From contig JAEWZE010000038.1 of assembly GCA_023395465.1 (NCBI GenBank), forward strand, positions 1 through 14,185: 14,185 nucleotides of DNA, in the 5' to 3' direction. This document shows positions 1 to 6,048 of the stretch, one piece after another. Under the pieces are notes generated by a model that saw nothing but the letters and a program-made list of their open reading frames with translations, did no database searches and had not been told where the DNA came from. A program made the position numbers and the translations under genes. This DNA is from Pseudomonadota bacterium. Its GTDB lineage: Bacteria > Pseudomonadota > Gammaproteobacteria > Xanthomonadales > Xanthomonadaceae. The stretch's first letter is position 1; every line of letters starts with the position of its first letter.

Positions 1-1
1 G

Positions 2-829
2 CCCAGCGCCGCGCTGCAGCGCGCGCGCCAGCAGGCGCTGCCGCCGGCCGCCGCGCTGCGCGACGCGCTCGAAGCGGCGCTGGTCGATTCGCCGTTCCGC
101 GGCGATGCCTTCGAGCCGTTCCTGGCCGACATCGAGACCGCGCGCGCCGCGCCGCCGCTGGCGCCCGGCGACCTCGACGGGACGCCGCTGGCCTCCAGCG
201 TGCAGGGCCTGCTGGTCGGCGGTGGCGAGGGCGCCACCGCGCTGGTGTCGCTGAGCGGGCTGCACGACGTGGACGCGGTCGCGCGGGTGGCCGCACAGGG
301 TGGCGCGCGCCTGCTCGACATGAAGCAGGCCTCCGAATCGCTGGTCGCCGACTACCGCGTGCGCATCCTCGGTGCGCTGGCGCTGGCGGCGCTGCTGCTG
401 GTGGCCACGGTGTGGATCGCGCTGCGCAGTCCGCGCCGGACCTTGCGCGTGCTGCTGCCGATGGCGCTGACCACGCTGCTGGTGCTGGCGCTGCTGCGCG
501 CGCTCGGCGTGGAGCTCACCCTGTTCCACCTCATTTCGCTGATCCTGGCCGCCGGGCTGGGGCTGGACTACGCGCTGTTCTTCGAGCACGCCGGCGATTC
601 GCGCGACGACCAGCTGCGCACCCTGCACGCGGTGATCGTGTGCAGCCTGATGACCCTGCTGGTGTTCAGCCTGCTGGCGCTGTCGAGCATCCCGGTGCTG
701 CGCGCGATCGGCAGCACCGTGGCGCTGGGGGTGCTGTCCAACTTCGTGCTGTCGCTGCTGGTCTCGCGCGCGCCTGGCGGCACCGGGACCGCTGGACGGT
801 CGGCGGCGGAACCGGAGCCTGCGCCATGA
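2..829 (+). CDS. MMPL/RND-family exporter of the aryl-polyene locus, C-terminal part (5' end outside window)
   Basis: The reading frame is open from the first base, and 275 residues of the C-terminal part are visible. A soluble stretch (visible residues 1-118) is followed by five hydrophobic helices at about 122-141, 150-170, 173-193, 209-229 and 234-254. The third carries GLGLDYALFF, the glycine-Asp-Tyr signature of an MMPL/RND transmembrane helix. The tail after the last helix is short and rich in Gly, Ala and Pro. MMPL-type inner-membrane exporters are standard members of aryl-polyene and xanthomonadin loci, where they are thought to move the finished lipid-like pigment out of the inner membrane. 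Substrate is inferred from the neighbours, not from the sequence. Its stop overlaps the start of the dehydratase gene (ATGA), so the two are co-transcribed. No start codon is claimed because the gene begins before the window. Confidence 0.85.
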   Translation, partial: PSAALQRARQQALPPAAALRDALEAALVDSPFRGDAFEPFLADIETARAAPPLAPGDLDGTPLASSVQGLLVGGGEGATALVSLSGLHDVDAVARVAAQGGARLLDMKQASESLVADYRVRILGALALAALLLVATVWIALRSPRRTLRVLLPMALTTLLVLALLRALGVELTLFHLISLILAAGLGLDYALFFEHAGDSRDDQLRTLHAVIVCSLMTLLVFSLLALSSIPVLRAIGSTVALGVLSNFVLSLLVSRAPGGTGTAGRSAAEPEPAP

Positions 830-1272
830 CGCTCGGGCGCGCCGACATCGAAGCCCTGGTCCCGCACAAGCACGCGATGTGCCTGTGGGACGAGGTGCTG
901 GACTGGGACGCGCAGCGCATCGTCCTGCGCACCGCCGGCCACCGCGACGCCGCGCACCCGCTGCGCAGCGACGGCCAGCTGCGCGCGCTGCACCTGTGCG
1001 AGTACGGCGCGCAGGCCATGGCGGTGCACGGCGGACTGCTGGCGATGGCACCGGGCGCCATGCCCCGGCCGGGCATGCTGGTGGCGCTGCGCGACGTGGT
1101 GCTGCATGTCGAGCGCCTCGACGACCTGCCCGGCCTGCTGGAGTGCGAAGCCACGCAGCTGGCCGCAGGTGAGGACAGCCAGCTGTATGCCTTCCGCATC
1201 GTCCACCAGGGCGCGCTGGTCGGCAGCGGCCGGGCCACGGTGATGCTCGGCGGCGACGGTTCCGCCGGCTGA
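826..1272 (+). CDS. Hotdog-fold 3-hydroxyacyl-ACP dehydratase (ApeP/FabA-FabZ-like)
   Basis: A 148-residue single-domain protein. The N-terminal LVPHKHAMCLWDEV (residues 11-24) is the PH-x-x-x-M-x-L-x-[DE] opening seen in dehydratases of aryl-polyene clusters. The central helix LCEYGAQAMAVHGG (57-70) has Glu59 where FabZ-type enzymes place their catalytic acid, and His44 in AHPL is a candidate for the catalytic His; both assignments are by eye. The expected role is dehydration of 3-hydroxyacyl-ACP after each ketoreduction, giving the conjugated double bonds of the polyene. The start is fixed by the 4-bp ATGA overlap with the exporter and by GGAG at 814-817, 8 nt upstream. The open frame continues far upstream, but there it is antiparallel noise inside the exporter. 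The next pathway gene (ketoreductase) is more than 1.2 kb away because an opposite-strand toxin cassette intervenes. Confidence 0.88.
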   Translation: MTLGRADIEALVPHKHAMCLWDEVLDWDAQRIVLRTAGHRDAAHPLRSDGQLRALHLCEYGAQAMAVHGGLLAMAPGAMPRPGMLVALRDVVLHVERLDDLPGLLECEATQLAAGEDSQLYAFRIVHQGALVGSGRATVMLGGDGSAG

Positions 1273-1286
1273 GCGGCGCTTTCCAT

Positions 1287-1311
1287 GTGGCGCGCAGCCC
1301 GGTTGCGCCAC
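1287..1311. terminator. Hairpin between the convergent dehydratase and immunity genes, possible bidirectional terminator
   Basis: GTGGCGC (1287-1293) and GCGCCAC (1305-1311) form a perfect 7-bp stem with an 11-nt loop, in the 76-bp gap where two genes converge. There is no T tract on either side, so intrinsic termination is only suggested by position. Confidence 0.3.
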
Positions 1312-1348
1312 CGGATCGGGCTCCGCCGGCCGCGGACGTCGTCGGCCG

Positions 1349-1642
1349 CTAGGTTCCGGGCTGGAGCCGCGCCTGCATGGCCGCCAGCCAGTCGCGCCAG
1401 CCCAGCCCCGCCCGCGTGGGATCGAACTCGCAGCCCAGCCCGCGCAGCCGGGCGCCCAGTGCGGCCTCGTCCAGCCCGAGCGCGACCAGATGCCCGATCT
1501 CGCGATGCGTGGCGGCGACCTGCTCCGGGGATTCGGAGCTGCGGTAGTACTCCACCACCGCTTCCGGCGTGGCGTGCTCGGCCTGCCAGTCCTGGTGGAA
1601 ATAGGCGGCAAGGAAGTTTTCCAGCGCGGGATGGTCGCTCAT
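1349..1642 (-). CDS. CdiI-type contact-dependent inhibition immunity protein
   Basis: A 97-residue acidic protein. The N-terminal block ALENFLAAYFHQDW (residues 6-19) is the hallmark of the CdiI_2 immunity family (usually L-x-x-F-L-x-A-Y-F-H-Q-D-W). It is followed by a helix with VVEYYRSSES, a LDE-containing helix near 58-69, a GLGCEFDP turn (68-75) and a terminal WRDWL helix, in the usual family order and at the usual length of about 95-100 residues. Family members bind and neutralise a cognate CdiA-CT toxin in the cytoplasm. The gene starts 14 bp after the stop of the RNase A-like toxin gene on the same strand, the standard toxin-then-immunity order, so it almost certainly protects against that toxin. 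A GGA lies just before the ATG. It converges on the pigment dehydratase gene. Confidence 0.88.
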   Translation of the reverse strand: MSDHPALENFLAAYFHQDWQAEHATPEAVVEYYRSSESPEQVAATHREIGHLVALGLDEAALGARLRGLGCEFDPTRAGLGWRDWLAAMQARLQPGT

Positions 1643-1656
1643 CGTCCGGGTACGGC

Positions 1657-2394
1657 TCAGGGGGCGGTGGGGTAGCCGGTGACGATTCTATAGCCGATGT
1701 CCTCGAGCCGGCTGGACCGCTCCAGGACCAGCCTGACCGAGAAGACATCGCGCGCCGCGTCGTCTCCGCGCTCGACCGAGATGCCGGTGCTGGCATCGAA
1801 GCGCGCGTCCACCACCAAGCGGTTCCCGCCCTGGCCGCCGACCCAGGCGTCGATGCGATCCTGGTGCAGGGCGATGGTCTGCGCGACGACGTGCTCGGCC
1901 CCGGGGAGGTCACGGAAGCTCGAGGCCGCGCTGATGTTCTCGCGGTCGACGCGGTCGAGCAGCCATTGCTCGCTCTTGCCGACGTGGCGCTCGATCAGGT
2001 GGCCGCCGGCGTCCTCGTGCGCCTCGAGCCCGCCGCCGGGCACCTCGATGGCCGGATCGGGCGCGTCGGCCGTGCCCAGGTGTTCGTCCAGCCGCGCCAC
2101 CACCGCATCGACCGCGGCGCGCGTGCCGGCATCGAGCCGGTCGCCGTCCAGCCGCGACAGTGCGCCGCGGATGTCGCCCAGCAGCGGGTCGAGCTGGTCG
2201 GCGAAGACCGGGGACTGCCGTGCGAGTTCGAGCGCGTCCGCGGTCTGGGCGAGGAATCCATCCAGCTCGCCGGCGTCGGCGAGTCCGGCCAGGTGGGCAT
2301 CGAGATCGCTGCCGCCCGCGGCCTGCAGCGCCGTCAACGGCGGCGTGGCGAGGCTTGCGGGCGGGAAGGGCGACGGGGTGATGGCGTCGAGCAT
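1657..2394 (-). CDS. Orphan toxin with C-terminal bacterial RNase A-like (CdiA-CT) domain
   Basis: A 245-residue protein in two parts. Residues 1-115 are Ala/Leu/Asp-rich and predicted helical, with no recognisable domain, signal peptide or transmembrane segment. Residues about 122-245 match the bacterial RNase A-like toxin domain: LEAHEDAGGH leading to IERHVGKS (123-141), the AQTIALHQDRIDAW helix (171-184), VVDARFD and GISVERGDDAARDV strands (194-217), and the closing GYRIVTGYP (234-242). The characterised Yersinia kristensenii member of this superfamily cleaves RNA and uses His, Arg, Thr and Tyr; His132, His137, Arg136, Thr239 and Tyr241 are candidates here. The gene is followed by its immunity gene. 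The start at 2394 is preferred over an upstream ATG at 2556 because AAGGA (2404-2408 on the complement) lies 9 nt before it, and because the longer version would run into the ketoreductase gene with non-protein-like sequence. The delivery route is unknown. Confidence 0.85.
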   Translation of the reverse strand: MLDAITPSPFPPASLATPPLTALQAAGGSDLDAHLAGLADAGELDGFLAQTADALELARQSPVFADQLDPLLGDIRGALSRLDGDRLDAGTRAAVDAVVARLDEHLGTADAPDPAIEVPGGGLEAHEDAGGHLIERHVGKSEQWLLDRVDRENISAASSFRDLPGAEHVVAQTIALHQDRIDAWVGGQGGNRLVVDARFDASTGISVERGDDAARDVFSVRLVLERSSRLEDIGYRIVTGYPTAP

Positions 2395-2423
2395 GCGGGC
2401 GCGTCCTTGGCATGGATGCGCGC

Positions 2424-2429
2424 AGCCTA
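2424..2429 (-). promoter_or_regulatory. Candidate -10 element (TAGGCT) for the toxin-immunity pair
   Basis: On the complement, TAGGCT lies 29 nt before the toxin start. It fits TAnnnT, the loose -10 pattern seen ahead of several other genes in this window. No convincing -35 element is visible. Confidence 0.3.
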
Positions 2430-2461
2430 GGCGGCGCGCCGGCACCGGCGTAGTTGGGGCT

Positions 2462-2477
2462 GACCCGAGGTCGGGTC
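2462..2477. promoter_or_regulatory. 16-bp palindrome at the centre of the divergent toxin/ketoreductase gap, possible operator
   Basis: GACCCG and CGGGTC flank AGGT in a perfect inverted repeat with 6-bp arms. Its centre (2469.5) coincides with the midpoint of the 149-bp intergenic gap (2395-2543), between the candidate -10 elements of the two divergent genes. It could bind a dimeric regulator of both promoters. A repeat this short could also arise by chance in such GC-rich DNA. Confidence 0.3.
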
Positions 2478-2511
2478 CGGCCCATCGGGTGCGACCCTGC
2501 GGGGCTGCCCG

Positions 2512-2517
2512 CATAAT
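2512..2517 (+). promoter_or_regulatory. Candidate -10 element (CATAAT) for the ketoreductase operon
   Basis: CATAAT is the only AT-rich hexamer in the gap and sits 26 nt before the ketoreductase start, consistent with a short leader. No clear -35 element is seen. A promoter is needed here because the opposite-strand toxin cassette separates this gene from the upstream pathway genes. Confidence 0.35.
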
Positions 2518-2543
2518 CGACGGCCCCCAGCACGGAAGATGCG

Positions 2544-3263
2544 ATGAAACGGGCACTCGTTACCGGCGGCAGCGGCGACCTGGGCGGCGCGATCTGCGCG
2601 CGGCTGGCGACCGGCGGGATGCACGTGCTCGTGCACGCCAACGCGAACCTGGCCCGGGCGCAGGCAGTGGTCGACGATATCCTCGCGGCCGGCGGCAGCG
2701 CCGAGGCGATCGCCTTCGACGTGGCCGATGGCGACGCGACGCGCGCGGCGATGGAGGCCCTGCTCGAGGCCGGGCCGGTGCAGGTGGTGGTCAACAACGC
2801 CGGCATCCACGACGACGCGCCGATGGCGGGCATGTCGGACCTGCAGTGGAAGCGCGTGATCGACGTGTCGCTGCACGGTTTCTTCCACGTCACCCAGCCA
2901 CTGCTGCTGCCGATGGCGCGCACGCGCTGGGGCCGGATCGTCAGCGTGTCGAGCGTGGCGGCGGTGCTGGGCAACCGTGGCCAGACCAACTACGCGGCGG
3001 CCAAGGCCGCGCTGCATGGCGCCAGCAAGTCGCTGGCGCGCGAGATGGGCTCGCGCGGGATCACGGCCAACGTGGTGGCCCCCGGGGTCGTCGCCGGACG
3101 CATGGCCGAGGCGGCGTTCGACCCGGCGACGATCCGGCAGATGGTGCCGGCAGCGCGCGCCGGGACGCCGGCCGAGGTCGCGGCGCTGGTCGGCTTCCTG
3201 TGCTCGGAGGAGGCCGGCTACATCAACGGCCAGGTGATCGGCATCGACGGCGGCATGAGTTGA
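2544..3263 (+). CDS. FabG-type 3-oxoacyl-ACP reductase (aryl-polyene ketoreductase, ApeQ-like)
   Basis: A 239-residue classical short-chain dehydrogenase, the usual length for FabG. The NAD(P)-binding motif is TGGSGDLG (residues 7-14), where the commoner form ends in GIG. NNAG follows at 84-87, and the catalytic Ser137, Tyr150 and Lys154 lie in VSVSS and YAAAK; the C-terminus is the typical GQVIGIDGGMS. It should reduce the 3-keto group of ACP-bound polyene intermediates with NADPH, between condensation and dehydration. A GGAAG (2534-2538) lies 5 nt before the ATG. Its family and its place among KS, CLF, dehydratase and exporter genes indicate a dedicated pigment enzyme, not the housekeeping FabG, which normally sits with fabD and acpP. 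An exported protein and a lipoprotein follow on the same strand. Confidence 0.88.
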   Translation: MKRALVTGGSGDLGGAICARLATGGMHVLVHANANLARAQAVVDDILAAGGSAEAIAFDVADGDATRAAMEALLEAGPVQVVVNNAGIHDDAPMAGMSDLQWKRVIDVSLHGFFHVTQPLLLPMARTRWGRIVSVSSVAAVLGNRGQTNYAAAKAALHGASKSLAREMGSRGITANVVAPGVVAGRMAEAAFDPATIRQMVPAARAGTPAEVAALVGFLCSEEAGYINGQVIGIDGGMS

Positions 3264-3328
3264 CTCCCGGGCTTGCGCGCGGCTTCATGTCCGTCGCCGC
3301 ATGTGCGTGGCGACCCACGGGGAGAACG

Positions 3329-3811
3329 ATGCGACTGGCTCCAATCCTGCTGCTCGCCTGGCTGGCCGTGGCTCCGGCGGCGGCCGGGGACAAGATCCGC
3401 CTGCAGGTGCCGGTGCCCGTGGTGGAGGGTGCCGACATCGACCCGGAGATCCTCGTGCACTGTGCGGTGCCGGAGCACTTCACCCAGGCGCTGGTGCGCG
3501 AGCTGCGCAAGGTGACGGTGCCCGCGCAGGCGCCGCTGGCCGACATGCGCGGGCGCGTGCTCAAGGTCGAGATCGTCGATGCGCTGTGGGGCGGCAACTG
3601 GTTCATCGAGCACACCCAGACCCTGCGCGTGCGCGGTGCGCTCTACCAGGACGGCGAGCGCCTGGCCGGCTTCAACGGCGTGATGCAGGGCAGGGGCGGC
3701 GGCCTGACCAGCGGCTGTTTCCAGATGAACGCCAATTTCCGCGCCCTGACCTGGCACATCAAGCGCTGGCTGGCGAATCCGGTGGACGGCGCGCGCATCG
3801 GCCAGAACTGA
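3329..3811 (+). CDS. Small exported protein of unknown function in the pigment locus
   Basis: A 160-residue protein not recognised as a named family. Residues 1-19 form a signal peptide (Arg2, a hydrophobic core rich in Leu, then APAAA), with likely cleavage before GDKIR. The mature part (about 140 residues) is predicted mostly beta, with Cys45 and Cys130 the only two cysteines, so one disulfide is possible in the periplasm. A WxxxHI-type amphipathic stretch near 142-148 precedes the C-terminus. The start at 3329 is chosen because the signal peptide begins there and GGGGAG (3319-3324) lies just upstream; an in-frame ATG near 3287 would put unlikely residues before the signal peptide. It is 65 bp after the ketoreductase and 72 bp before the lipoprotein, so the three may be one transcript. 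A role in pigment transport or anchoring is only an inference from location. Confidence 0.75.
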   Translation: MRLAPILLLAWLAVAPAAAGDKIRLQVPVPVVEGADIDPEILVHCAVPEHFTQALVRELRKVTVPAQAPLADMRGRVLKVEIVDALWGGNWFIEHTQTLRVRGALYQDGERLAGFNGVMQGRGGGLTSGCFQMNANFRALTWHIKRWLANPVDGARIGQN

Positions 3812-3883
3812 GGGGCGGTGGGGTCGCGTCGCGTTCACGGGCAGCGGCGGACACTGGCGCAGATCCAACCGGGAAACGCCGCC

Positions 3884-4336
3884 ATGGCCCGTCCACTCGC
3901 CTTCCTCCTGGCCTGCGCCGCGCTGTCGCTGCTGGCCGCCTGCGCCAGTTCGCACGTGCTGACCGGCACGCCGCGTCCGCCCATCGATCCTGCGCAGGTG
4001 CGCATCTACTACGGGCCGCCGCCGGGGGGCTACGAGGAGATCGCGCGGCTGGACGTGGGCAGCGGGGCGTTCACCTATGGCGCGCAGAACAAGTCCAACG
4101 CGGTGCTGCGCAACCTGCGCAAGGAAGCCGCACGCCTGGGGGCGAACGGCGTGTTGCTGCAGGGCACCGGCCAGGGACCCGACAACAGCGCGGTGAGCGT
4201 CGGTGGCGGCGTCGGCCGGTTCGGCGGGCGCAGCGCGTCGAGCGTGGGCGTCGGCGTCAACATCTCGCCGACCCAGACCTACGCCAGCGGCATCGCCGTA
4301 TGGGTGGAGAACCCGCCGCCGCCGGACGCGCCCTGA
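3884..4336 (+). CDS. Putative outer-membrane lipoprotein, DUF4156/RcsF-like
   Basis: A 150-residue protein with a lipoprotein signal peptide: hydrophobic residues 5-18 and the lipobox LLAAC with Cys20 as the acylated residue. A second Cys at 11 lies inside the hydrophobic core and is a poorer lipobox. Ala21 and Ser22 at +2 and +3 do not give an inner-membrane retention signal, so outer-membrane sorting is expected. The central part, GGYEEIARLDVGSGAF (48-63) followed by a helix NAVLRNLRKEAARLGANGVLL (72-92), resembles the small alpha/beta lipoproteins of the DUF4156/RcsF type. After it comes a Gly/Ser/Val-rich segment (104-128) and a proline-rich tail. No enzymatic motif is visible. It ends 17 bp before the stop of the convergent halogenase-like gene. 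Confidence 0.75.
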   Translation: MARPLAFLLACAALSLLAACASSHVLTGTPRPPIDPAQVRIYYGPPPGGYEEIARLDVGSGAFTYGAQNKSNAVLRNLRKEAARLGANGVLLQGTGQGPDNSAVSVGGGVGRFGGRSASSVGVGVNISPTQTYASGIAVWVENPPPPDAP

Positions 4337-4359
4337 GCCTGGTCCCGGGCCGGTCAGGC
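4337..4359. terminator. Hairpin between convergent lipoprotein and halogenase-like genes
   Basis: GCCTGGTC (4337-4344) can pair with GGTCAGGC (4352-4359) as an 8-bp stem with two G-U pairs and a 7-nt loop. It begins immediately after the lipoprotein stop and includes the stop of the opposing gene. No T tract follows on either strand. Confidence 0.3.
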
Positions 4360-5988
4360 CGCGAGACCCTCTGCGGCATACCACACCGGCAACAGCGAGG
4401 GCGCGGCGTCCGCGTCCGCACCAAGGCGCTCCTGCAGGCCGTGGTCGTCGATCTCGGGCTGGTCGGCCCGGGCCCGTTGCAGGATCTCCCCCGCCAGCCA
4501 GCGCATGCGCGCCACGTTCCCGGTCATGCGCTGCACGAACGCGGGGGTGTCGAGCGTGTCGCCGAGCTGGCCGTTCATCTCCCGGAACCAGTCGATCCGG
4601 AACTGGTCGAGCAGGCGCGGTTCCGGCGCTGCGCGGCCCTGGTTGCGCTCGCCCCATTCGCGCAGCAGCGGCTGCATCGCCAGGTTGAGCGCGCTGGCGT
4701 CTTCGAACAGGGGCCGCAGCCGGCCCAGCGTCGGCAGGTCGGTCAGCCGCCCGCTGAAGAACAGCGGCGCCAGCAGCGCCCAGTAGTAGGTGTAGTCCCA
4801 GATCACCTTCACCGGCATCACCCGCTCGTCGCCGAACAGCGCGTACTGGTCCTGGTAGAGGGGCAGCGTGTTCTCGTAGAACGAGAAGTACAGCTGCTCG
4901 TACAGCGACACGTAGGGTTCGAACGCCTCGCCCGCGGCATCGCGCGCGAGCAGGTCGCAGATGTAGGTGTTGGCGATCGCGATGAAGTCGCTGCCCGGCG
5001 AATAGAACGGATCGAGGAACACGCCGGCCTCGCCGGTGATCGCCCAGCGCCGGGTCGAGAACAGCTGCGTTGCGCTGTAGGAGAAGTTGCGCAGGAACAG
5101 GAAGTCCTGCACCGCATGTCCGTCGCGCTCCAGGCACTGCGCTACCTGCGGCTGGTGACGGTGCAGCCACTCCATGGCCTTGGCGTGCGTGTTCATGGTC
5201 TCGAGCGGGTGCGTCTTCGCGTCGCAGACGATCCCCAGCGAATGCGCGCCCGAGGCCAGCGGGATCAGCCAGAACCAGTAGCCCGCGCCGCACATGTGGT
5301 TGGTCGAGCGCCAGCGGTCGGGCGGGTCGCAGCGCTGCAGCCAGGCCGCATCCTGCGACCAGGCGTTGGGATCGATGATCCCCTCCACCCGCCACCAGAC
5401 CGCGTTGACGTCGTGGTCGTTGGGCTTGGCCAGGTCGAGCTTGCGCTTGAGCAGGCCGGCGCGCCCGCTGGCATCGAGCAGCCAGCGGCTGCGCAACTGC
5501 AGCGACTGGCCCTCGTGTTCGATGCCGACCACGTGGTCTTCGTCGCCCTCGGCCAGCGCCAGGCTGCGCACCGTCGTGGCGTCGCGGAACTCCACGCCCT
5601 GCGCGCGTGCGCGCTCGCCGAGGAAGTTCTCGAAACGGCCGCGGTCGATCTGCCACGACGGCGTCGGCAGCAGCTGGCTCACGCCCAGTTCGGTGCAGCC
5701 GTCGATGGCCTGGCTGCCGTCGGAGAAGAAGAAGCGGAACCCGAACTTGCGGATCTGCTCGGCTTCCAGGTGCTCGCGCAGCCCGAGCACGTCGGCGAAG
5801 TAGTACGCGCCGATCTCGACCGTGGATTCGCCGACCTTGAACGCGCCTTCGCGCACCGGATGGGGGCGCCGTTCGACCACGGTGACCGACAGCGACGGCG
5901 CGCGCAGGCGCAGCTGCAGGGCCAGGGTCAGGCCGGCCAGGCCGCCGCCGAGGATGATGACGTCGGTCCGCTTGTCGGTCTGGGGCAT
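4354..5988 (-). CDS. Flavin-dependent halogenase-like monooxygenase of the aryl-polyene locus
   Basis: A 544-residue FAD protein. It has the dinucleotide motif ILGGGLAGL (residues 12-20), KVGEST (51-56), the halogenase signature WFWLIP (238-243, WxWxIP) and FLDPFYSPG (324-332), which fits the FxxPxxSxG pattern of flavin-dependent halogenases. Such enzymes use reduced flavin, oxygen and halide to make hypohalous acid that is relayed to an aromatic substrate. Xanthomonadins are brominated aryl polyenes, so ring bromination is the obvious role. However, the catalytic Lys of tryptophan halogenases (8 residues after the Glu of GE[AS]T) is replaced here by Tyr62, so it may work differently or be an oxygenase. 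A long extra C-terminal region (about 350-544) includes an aromatic YEQLYFSFYENTLPLY stretch. It lies 60 bp downstream of the glycosyltransferase, with its own candidate -10. The ribosome-binding site is weak. Confidence 0.82.
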   Translation of the reverse strand: MPQTDKRTDVIILGGGLAGLTLALQLRLRAPSLSVTVVERRPHPVREGAFKVGESTVEIGAYYFADVLGLREHLEAEQIRKFGFRFFFSDGSQAIDGCTELGVSQLLPTPSWQIDRGRFENFLGERARAQGVEFRDATTVRSLALAEGDEDHVVGIEHEGQSLQLRSRWLLDASGRAGLLKRKLDLAKPNDHDVNAVWWRVEGIIDPNAWSQDAAWLQRCDPPDRWRSTNHMCGAGYWFWLIPLASGAHSLGIVCDAKTHPLETMNTHAKAMEWLHRHQPQVAQCLERDGHAVQDFLFLRNFSYSATQLFSTRRWAITGEAGVFLDPFYSPGSDFIAIANTYICDLLARDAAGEAFEPYVSLYEQLYFSFYENTLPLYQDQYALFGDERVMPVKVIWDYTYYWALLAPLFFSGRLTDLPTLGRLRPLFEDASALNLAMQPLLREWGERNQGRAAPEPRLLDQFRIDWFREMNGQLGDTLDTPAFVQRMTGNVARMRWLAGEILQRARADQPEIDDHGLQERLGADADAAPSLLPVWYAAEGLAA

Positions 5989-6019
5989 GGGCGCGCTTTG
6001 GGGGAAAGACGGGACTGCG

Positions 6020-6025
6020 AGACTA
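6020..6025 (-). promoter_or_regulatory. Candidate internal -10 element (TAGTCT) for the halogenase-like gene
   Basis: TAGTCT on the complement lies 31 nt before the halogenase-like start, in the 60-bp gap after the glycosyltransferase. It matches TAnnnT and the spacing seen ahead of other genes here. It would let the last gene of the operon be expressed separately. Confidence 0.28.
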
Positions 6026-6048
6026 GCGCAGCGGACGGACGGCCGCGT

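Noticed and set aside
2437..2450. CGCCGG-CA-CCGGCG inverted repeat in the divergent gap as a second operator or hairpin
   Set aside because: The 2-nt loop is too short for a stable hairpin, and simple C/G repeats like this recur throughout the window.
1657..2556. Longer version of the toxin starting at 2556
   Set aside because: It would overlap the ketoreductase start, adds about 54 residues of non-protein-like sequence through the promoter gap, and lacks the AAGGA ribosome-binding site found before the 2394 start.
3218..5656. A very long minus-strand open frame (over 800 codons) across the ketoreductase end, exported protein, lipoprotein and halogenase-like gene
   Set aside because: It is antisense to, or out of frame with, four well-supported genes and its translation is Arg/Ala/Gly/Pro-rich without any motif. 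Long empty frames are normal in DNA this rich in GC.
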